A stretch of DNA of 64,000 bases from Crossaster papposus (lineage: Eukaryota > Echinodermata > Asteroidea > Velatida > Solasteridae): NCBI GenBank assembly GCA_037893245.1, contig JBAIAA010000652.1, positions 310,001-374,000 of the forward strand. Direction: 5' to 3'. Below, piece by piece: positions 59,701 through 64,000 of this stretch (its first letter is position 1; every line of letters begins with the position of its first letter). Position numbers and translations under genes: made by a program. The notes under the pieces were generated by a model that saw only the letters and a program-made list of their open reading frames with translations, searched no databases and was not told the origin of the DNA.

Positions 59701-61634
59701 ACATATTTAAGATTTGGTCTACAATCGGCATATCCCTACTACTACATATTTAATATTTGGTCTACAATCGGCATATCCCTACTACTACATATTTAACTCG
59801 AGGGCTTGTTCCCACATCAGGTGTTTATTTGTACTGCACACTTCTTTCCCTTTACATATTTAACTCGAGGGCTTGTTCCCACATCAGGTGTTTATTTCTA
59901 CTGCACACTTCTTTCCCTTTACATAATAATAAATGTGAGTTTGTTTTGTTATCAGATCAAATTGAGTTTTTTAAGATTTGGTCTACAATCGGCATATCCC
60001 TACTACTACATATTTAAGATTTGGTCTACAATCGGCATATCCCTACTACTACATATTTAAGATTTGGTCTACAATCGGCATATCCCTACTACTACATATT
60101 TAAGATTTGGTCTACAATCGGCATATCCCTACTACTACATATGTAACTCGAGGGCTTGTTCCCACATCAGGTGTTTATTTATACTGCACACTTCTTTCCC
60201 TTTACATAATAATAAATGTGAGTTTGTTTTGTTATCAGATCAAATTGAGTTTTTTAAGATTTGGTCTACAATCGGCATATCCCTACTACTACATATTTAA
60301 CTCGAGGGCTTGTTCCTACATCAGGTGTTTGTTTCTACTGCACACTTCTTTCCCTTTACATAATAATAAATGTGAGTTTGTTTTGTTATCAGATCAAATT
60401 GAGTTTTTTAAGATTTGGTCTACAATCGGCATATCCCTACTACTACATATTTAAGATTTGGTCTACAATCGGCATATCCCTACTACTACATATTTAAGAT
60501 TTGGTCTACAATCGGCATATCCCTACTACTACATATTTAACTCGAGGGCTTGTTCCCACATCAGGTGTTTATTTCTACTGCACACTTCTTTCCCTTTACA
60601 TAATAATAAATGTGAGTTTGTTTTGTTATCAGATCAAATTGAGTTTTTTAAGATTTGGTCTACAATCGGCATATCCCTACTACTACATATTTAAGAGTTG
60701 GTCTACAATCGGCATATCCCTACTACTACATATTTAAGATTTGGTCTACAATCGGCATATCCCTACTACTACATATTTAACTCGAGGGCTTGTTCCCACA
60801 TCAGGTGTTTATTTATACTGCACACTTCTTTCCCTTTACATAATAATAAATGTGAGTTTGTTTTGTTATCAGATCAAATTGAGTTTTTTAAGATTTGGTC
60901 TACAATCGGCATATCCCTACTACTACATATTTAAGATTTGGTCTACAATCGGCATATCCCTACTACTACATATTTAAGATTTGATCTACAATCGGCATAT
61001 CCCTACTACTACATATTTAACTCGAGGGCTTGTTCCCACATCAGGTGTTTATTTCTACTGCACACTTCTTTCCCTTTACATATTTAACTCGAGGGCTTGT
61101 TCCCACATCAGTTGTTTATTTCTACTGCACACTTCTTTCCCTTTACATAATAATAAATGTGAGTTTGTTTTGTTATCAGATCAAATTGAGTTTTTTAAGA
61201 TTTGGTCTACAATCGGCATATCCCTACTACTACATATTTAAGATTTGGTCTACAATCGGCATATCCCTACTACTACATATTTAAGATTTGGTCTACAATC
61301 GGCATATACCTACTACTACATATTTAACTCGAGGGCTTGTTCCCACATCAGGTGTTTATTTCTACTGCACACTTCTTTCCCTTTACATATTTAACTCGAG
61401 GGCTTGTTCCCACATCAGGTGTTTATTTCTACTGCACACTTCTTTCCCTTTACATAATAATAAATGTGAGTTTGTTTTGTTATCAGATCAAATTGAGTTT
61501 TTTAAGATTTGGTCTACAATCGGCATATCCCTACTACTACATATTTAAGATTTGGTCTACAATCGGCATATCCCTACTACTACATATTTAAGATTTGGTC
61601 TACAATCGGCATATCCCTACTACTACATATTTAA
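56751..61634 (+). repeat. Terminal part of the satellite, regular A/B/C alternation
   Basis: The usual words continue without decay to the array end. The rare B spelling CATCAGTTGTTTATT near 56931 recurs near 61109. A block around 59315 recurs at about 60059, offset 744 bp. The last three monomers are normal A copies and the array stops inside the next one, after CATATTTAA, where the transposon tip begins. The edge is not visibly more degenerate than the interior. Confidence 0.88.
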
Positions 61635-61883
61635 GACAAGTCAAAGGTAAAATGCTCTGAGAGCATAATAAAAGGGCCAACGGGTTTCCAGTTAAAGTAA
61701 AATGCTGTGCGAGCATTCCAGCTAAAGTAAAATGCTGTCTCAGCACTGCACTCGCGTCAAAAAGGAAGTGGACAAGAGAATGCCAACGAGTTTTACCTCT
61801 TACCCCCCAACAAGCGCAGACCGAGCGAAAGGTCAGCAGGTGTGGGCCACTAGTTCGGTGTGGGCGGGTCGAAACCGTTGCCC
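61635..61883 (+). repeat. Left terminal inverted repeat of the transposon
   Basis: Pairs with 62933-63181. It contains three direct copies of GTAAAATGCT at 61647, 61697 and 61727. Each is followed by a short inverted sequence, the best being ATGCTCTGAGAGCAT, which can fold into a 7-bp hairpin. Repeated subterminal motifs of this kind are typical transposase-binding sites. The inner half is GC-rich (TGTGGGCGGGTCGAAACCG). Confidence 0.88.
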
Positions 61884-62157
61884 TCCCACCTCGCCCCCTC
61901 CTCCCATAGCAGCATGGACTCACAATCGGGTAGTCTAAAGCACCGACTCAATGAGCCAATGAAAGAGAGAAACACGCATTGGAGGGGAAAGCGCTGCACT
62001 CTCTGCGAGAGAGAGAAGGCCGCAACGCAAGAGAGTGGGAAGGCGATCACCGGCTATGTAACGCGGTCGGTGGTCACGTAGCTGAATAACTGGCACGAAA
62101 TGGACGGCGCGTAAACAATAACCCGTGCTCGCGCGATAGGGCGGATGAGCACGAGCT

Positions 62158-62165
62158 TATAAATA
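62158..62165 (+). promoter_or_regulatory. TATA-box-like TATAAATA inside the transposon
   Basis: A perfect match to the eukaryotic TATA consensus, in an AT-rich palindromic patch (ATAAGCTTAT at 62163-62172) within otherwise GC-richer DNA. It lies about 200 bp downstream of a CCAAT motif. Whether it drives transcription cannot be seen from sequence alone. Confidence 0.35.
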
Positions 62166-62874
62166 AGCTTATAATGGGCTTATTAACGGAAAATCTCGAC
62201 ACGCGCTGTGGGCCCACGGTGAAGTTCACTTCTTACCCGCTCTTTGCGCGCTGTGTATCAAGTAGTAAGTATGCTGCTGTTGGCGCTCACATGTTTCCGT
62301 GCGAAAGTTGTTGAGTATTGAAGCAAGGTGACATCGGTTTTTTTGGAATCCGGCACACGTGTCGGATGAATTAGAGAAAGCGTGCGTTCGCTGTGTATTT
62401 GCGAGCGTTTGTGAGACAAATCCGCGCAAGGCACAGCTACGTACGGTGGTCTAAATGGGGAGAAAGAAGGCGGTGCTAAGTAGAATTGTCATTGTCAACT
62501 GACGTGATGACCTGTTGCAGTGTATGAAGTGCAACCCTATGCAGGCACAGGCGCTCATGCATTAGGTGTAGCTGACAGATGCTGAAAGTACGCCGGCGCA
62601 GATGTGCATGCAAAGCGGAGCGAAGGCTGTCAAGTGTCTTGGGCTAGCTGGAGGGTGTAGGTTAGAATTATGGGCGTAGCTAGTATGCGCCAGAGTAGAA
62701 GAGCGTGCATAGCGGCACCTAGGACCTCTCAGACAGTGTCGTCAGTGCAGGAGAGCGCGCAGCGTATATCGAACATTGGTGATAGTACTCTTTATAGCAA
62801 CGCAAAACCAAAATTGAACTCCATCCAAGCCGTAATGGCTATCTTACGATGACCCACCAGCATTAGTGTATGCA

Positions 62875-62880
62875 AATAAA
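62875..62880 (+). terminator. AATAAA poly(A) signal candidate inside the transposon
   Basis: AATAAA on the plus strand, about 715 bp downstream of the TATA-like motif and just before the right inverted repeat. Six-base motifs arise by chance, so support comes only from its order relative to the TATA motif. Confidence 0.25.
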
Positions 62881-62932
62881 TGCAGTGAGTACGGTACGGT
62901 GCTAACCAGTTAACATCTACTGCTCGGTGGGT

Positions 62933-63181
62933 GGGCAACGGTTTCGATCCGCCCACACCGAACTAGTGGCCCACACTTGCTGACCTTTCGCTCGGTCTGC
63001 GCTTGTTGGGGGGTAAGAGGTAAAACTCGTTGGCATTCTCTTGTCCACTTCCTTTTTGACGCGAGTGCAGTGCTGAGACAGCATTTTACTTTAGCTGGAA
63101 TGCTCGCACAGCATTTTACTTTAACTGGAAACCCGTTGGCCCTTTTATTATGCTCTCAGAGCATTTTACCTTTGACTTGTC
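62933..63181 (-). repeat. Right terminal inverted repeat of the transposon
   Basis: The reverse complement matches 61635-61883 except at two positions (CAGCAAGTG for CAGCAGGTG, GCGGATC for GCGGGTC). It ends 9 bp before the stop codon of the minus-strand gene on its right. Beyond the paired portion, bases 63176-63191 also resemble an internal piece of the repeat at 63040-63055, so the repeat may once have extended further outward. Confidence 0.88.
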
Positions 63182-63189
63182 CACTTTCT

Positions 63190-63195
63190 TTTATT
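63190..63195 (-). terminator. AATAAA poly(A) signal overlapping the stop codon
   Basis: On the minus strand the gene ends AAATAAAAG, so TAA at 63193-63191 is part of AATAAA. Cleavage some 10-30 bp downstream would fall inside the transposon's right inverted repeat. The transcript end would then lie in transposon DNA, unless another signal is used. Confidence 0.4.
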
Positions 63196-63874
63196 TAGTA
63201 GCTTGTGTTTGAACAGTAAGAAGTTTTTCGCGCGCCGACAGAATGCAGTCACCGTCCGCCGCCATGGCAACAAGCTCACGCAAGCGCGCTTCGAGCGCGT
63301 CACGGTTGTCGGCGCGACTGTCGTAAGCGGCAAACTCGGCGTCGACAGCGGCCGACTGCAACTGCCGCAGACGCTCGCGCTGCTCTTTGCGCTTCGGTTG
63401 CGCCCGCTTTTGCGGTGGCGGCGCTGCGCTGCTTGGCTGCGCGGATGTGCTGGTGGCGGCGCGCTTGGGCAGATTTTTCACTGCAACGCTCGCGCGCTTC
63501 TTTTTGGCTTTCGCCGTACGAGCGCCAGCGACGTGACCGAGCATCGTCATGTCGGCGCCGGGCGACTGTACGATTTGCATGGCAGGCGTTGGGAGCGACG
63601 TCTGCTCGACCGTCACGGGCGGCGCCAGCAGCGCTTTTGCGCCCGTTTGCGCCCACCACTGCGCATCCTCTTTGAAGAGGAGCTCGATGATGGTGGCCGG
63701 CGACGGCGGCAGCAGCGCTTTGACGCCCGTGTGCGCCCACCACTGCGCATCCTCTTTGAAGAGGCGGGCGATACGCCGCTTGTGCGTGCGCAGTCGGCGC
63801 AATTTCTCGTATGCCGCGTAGAGGCGCGCGCAATGTACTCGGAGGGTAGACTTGACCCAAGTCGGACTTACCAT
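63191..63874 (-). CDS. Basic 227-residue protein of unknown function with a 28-residue tandem repeat
   Basis: I do not recognise the family. The frame runs 227 codons from the first ATG after an in-frame TGA, and third codon positions are strongly G/C, unlike the antisense frames, so coding on the minus strand is likely. Residues 1-37 are basic and probably helical (KLRRLRTHKRR). Residues 38-65 (LFKEDAQWWAHTGVKALL and on) are repeated at 66-86 with few changes. Residues 87-157 are Ala/Pro/Thr-rich with a KAKKKR cluster at 122-127 that could be a nuclear signal. Residues 158-206 (KRKEQRERLRQLQ) look like a basic helix or coiled coil. No signal peptide or membrane segment is seen. A nuclear or nucleic-acid-binding role is inferred only from composition. 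The stop codon overlaps an AATAAA and lies 9 bp from the transposon end, so the original C-terminus may have been altered. GTAAGT directly follows the ATG and could instead be a splice donor. Confidence 0.6.
   Translation of the reverse strand: MVSPTWVKSTLRVHCARLYAAYEKLRRLRTHKRRIARLFKEDAQWWAHTGVKALLPPSPATIIELLFKEDAQWWAQTGAKALLAPPVTVEQTSLPTPAMQIVQSPGADMTMLGHVAGARTAKAKKKRASVAVKNLPKRAATSTSAQPSSAAPPPQKRAQPKRKEQRERLRQLQSAAVDAEFAAYDSRADNRDALEARLRELVAMAADGDCILSAREKLLTVQTQATK
63617..63763 (-). repeat. Tandem duplication inside the gene (84-bp period)
   Basis: The segment 63680-63763 (residues 38-65) is followed in frame by a second, partial copy at 63617-63679 (residues 66-86). The shared core LFKEDAQWWA is identical, and DNA identity is high over about 60 bp with a handful of differences, many of them keeping the residue. 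An 84-bp period keeps the frame, which supports selection for a protein product. Confidence 0.8.
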
Positions 63875-64000
63875 GGAGTTAAGACTACCAATTTGCTTTC
63901 GTCAATCCGGCCGAATAGTTATGTGCTTTGTTGGCCTTAGAAAAAAGGCGCCGTCATCTGGTTGTCGTTCCGCTATCGGCATCAACGCGATGTCATCATG
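63875..64000 (-). other. 5' flank of the minus-strand gene
   Basis: 126 bp to the window edge. Read on the minus strand it has an in-frame TGA nine codons before the ATG and a pyrimidine tract ending in CTTTTTTCTAAG (near 63938-63949) that resembles a 3' splice site. An upstream non-coding exon beyond the window is therefore possible. No TATA box is seen. Confidence 0.4.

Larger units (their letters stand above)
1..61634 (+). repeat. Composite satellite array of 43-, 67- and 44-bp words
   Basis: One uninterrupted head-to-tail array fills 96% of the window and runs off its left edge. Three words are seen. A (43 bp) reads AAGATTTGGTCTACAATCGG, then CATATCCC, a TAC run and ATATTT. B (67 bp) starts AACTCGAGGGCTTGTTCCCA and ends in CTTTCCCTTTACATATTT. 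C (44 bp) replaces the end of a B with AATAATAAATGTGAGTTTG, TTTTGTTATCAGATCAAATT and a T run. All copies share one orientation and I saw no inversion. A and B share only the junction CATATTTAA. I read the order as A(n)-B(n)-C repeating and saw no direct B-to-A junction. Short frames of 60-166 codons occur throughout but are translations of the same words in rotating phase, so they are not annotated as genes. Genomic position (centromeric, subtelomeric or interstitial) cannot be told from the sequence. Confidence 0.97.
61884..62932. other. Interior of the transposon, no convincing protein gene
   Basis: About 1.05 kb of unique, mixed-composition DNA without a long frame on either strand. The plus strand shows a GA-rich stretch (GCGAGAGAGAGAAGG near 62005), a CCAAT motif at 61956, TATAAATA at 62158 and AATAAA at 62875. 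A 60-codon plus-strand frame at 62670-62852 ends 22 bp before that AATAAA but resembles nothing I know. It is listed here as possible, not as a gene. The interior could be captured host DNA or a decayed transposon core. Confidence 0.6.
61635..63181. mobile_element. Non-autonomous DNA transposon with 249-bp terminal inverted repeats
   Basis: The 249 bp from 61635 reappear in inverse orientation ending at 63181. I count two differences (near 61840 and 61869 and their partners). The outer tips read GACAAGTCAAAGG. Total length is about 1547 bp and the interior has no transposase-like frame, so any movement would need an enzyme supplied elsewhere. Long inverted repeats around foreign-looking DNA recall Mutator-like or foldback elements, but the tip sequence does not let me assign a superfamily. 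The 9 bp outside each end (CATATTTAA and CACTTTCTT) do not match, so no target-site duplication is visible. The left side is satellite and the right side is unique DNA, so one flank has been rearranged, or the true ends lie slightly outside. Confidence 0.85.

Noticed and set aside
107-61591. Hundreds of plus-strand short open frames of 60-166 codons within the array
   Set aside because: They translate the same A, B and C words in different phases, overlap each other, start at arbitrary points and follow repeat periods that are not multiples of three. Nothing indicates protein selection.
1-61634. CRISPR array
   Set aside because: There are no unique spacers between constant repeats; all parts repeat, the units are in the kilobase-scale nested pattern of a satellite, and no cas-like gene is present.
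1-61634. Telomeric repeat tract
   Set aside because: No TTAGGG-like or other short telomere unit occurs, and the 43-67-bp words are minisatellite-sized. A subtelomeric location remains possible but unsupported.
61600-62429. Minus- and plus-strand frames of 66-107 codons across the transposon's left arm and interior
   Set aside because: They cross the satellite-transposon border or the inverted repeat and have no recognisable features. The arm's frame reappears at 62977-63198 simply because the arms are inverted copies.
62938-62952. tRNA-like B box (GGTTTCGATCC) in the inverted repeat
   Set aside because: It has one extra base against the consensus, no matching A box at the right distance and no cloverleaf, and its copy at 61868 is simply the other arm.
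61626-63190. Target-site duplication flanking the transposon
   Set aside because: The bases outside the two tips (CATATTTAA and CACTTTCTT) do not match at any length I tried, and neither side is TTAA or TA in a matching way.
63300-63860. 186-codon minus-strand frame overlapping the 227-codon frame
   Set aside because: It lies in another phase of the same strand, with Arg/Ala-rich low-complexity translation. The 227-codon frame keeps the 28-residue repeat and codon bias better.
63203-63940. 245-codon plus-strand frame opposite the minus-strand gene
   Set aside because: It is the antisense of a strongly GC3-biased coding frame, is rich in Arg and Leu as expected of such shadows, and begins inside the other gene's 3' end.

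Overview
The window is one end of a very large eukaryotic tandem-repeat (satellite) array, followed by a short stretch of ordinary DNA. Nothing bacterial is visible: no operons, ribosome-binding sites, tRNA or rRNA genes, or CRISPR. The eukaryotic signs are the satellite itself, a DNA transposon with long terminal inverted repeats, a perfect TATA box, AATAAA signals, and one GC-rich, apparently intronless gene. I cannot name the species or phylum.

Positions 1-61634 are a head-to-tail satellite, all in one orientation, built from three 'words'. A is 43 bp (contains AAGATTTGGTCTACAATCGG and a short TAC run). B is 67 bp (contains the palindrome CTCGAG and ACATCAGGTG). C is 44 bp (contains AATAAATGTGAG and TTATCAGATCAAATTGAG). 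The order follows a simple grammar: one or more A, then one or more B, then exactly one C, then A again. Left of 11491 the array is almost pure A, with only seven B/C islands and many private variants. From 11492 to about 19207 B is expanded in runs of up to four. From about 23.4 kb to the array end the words alternate regularly, and longer higher-order units of about 1.4-2.1 kb are duplicated in tandem. The clearest are at 36013-47516, where units of 2077 and 1641 bp alternate and one carries an extra 743-bp internal duplication. The many short open frames here come from repeat periods rotating through the reading frames. I do not regard any of them as genes.

Positions 61635-63181 are a compact DNA-transposon-like element. 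Its 249-bp terminal inverted repeats differ at only two positions by my reading, so it is young or recently homogenised. The roughly 1-kb interior has no transposase. It has a CCAAT motif, a perfect TATAAATA and a downstream AATAAA, so it could be a small transcription unit. The satellite stops exactly at the left tip of the element.

Positions 63191-63874 (minus strand) hold the only credible protein gene. It encodes a basic 227-residue protein of unknown function with a 28-residue tandem duplication. Its stop codon and AATAAA overlap each other and lie within about 10 bp of the transposon's right tip. A 16-bp sequence spanning that tip and reaching the stop codon is repeated, with one mismatch, inside the transposon's own inverted repeats. 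The element or its footprint may therefore reach into the gene's end. The last 126 bp (63875-64000) are the gene's 5' flank and hold nothing I can assign firmly.
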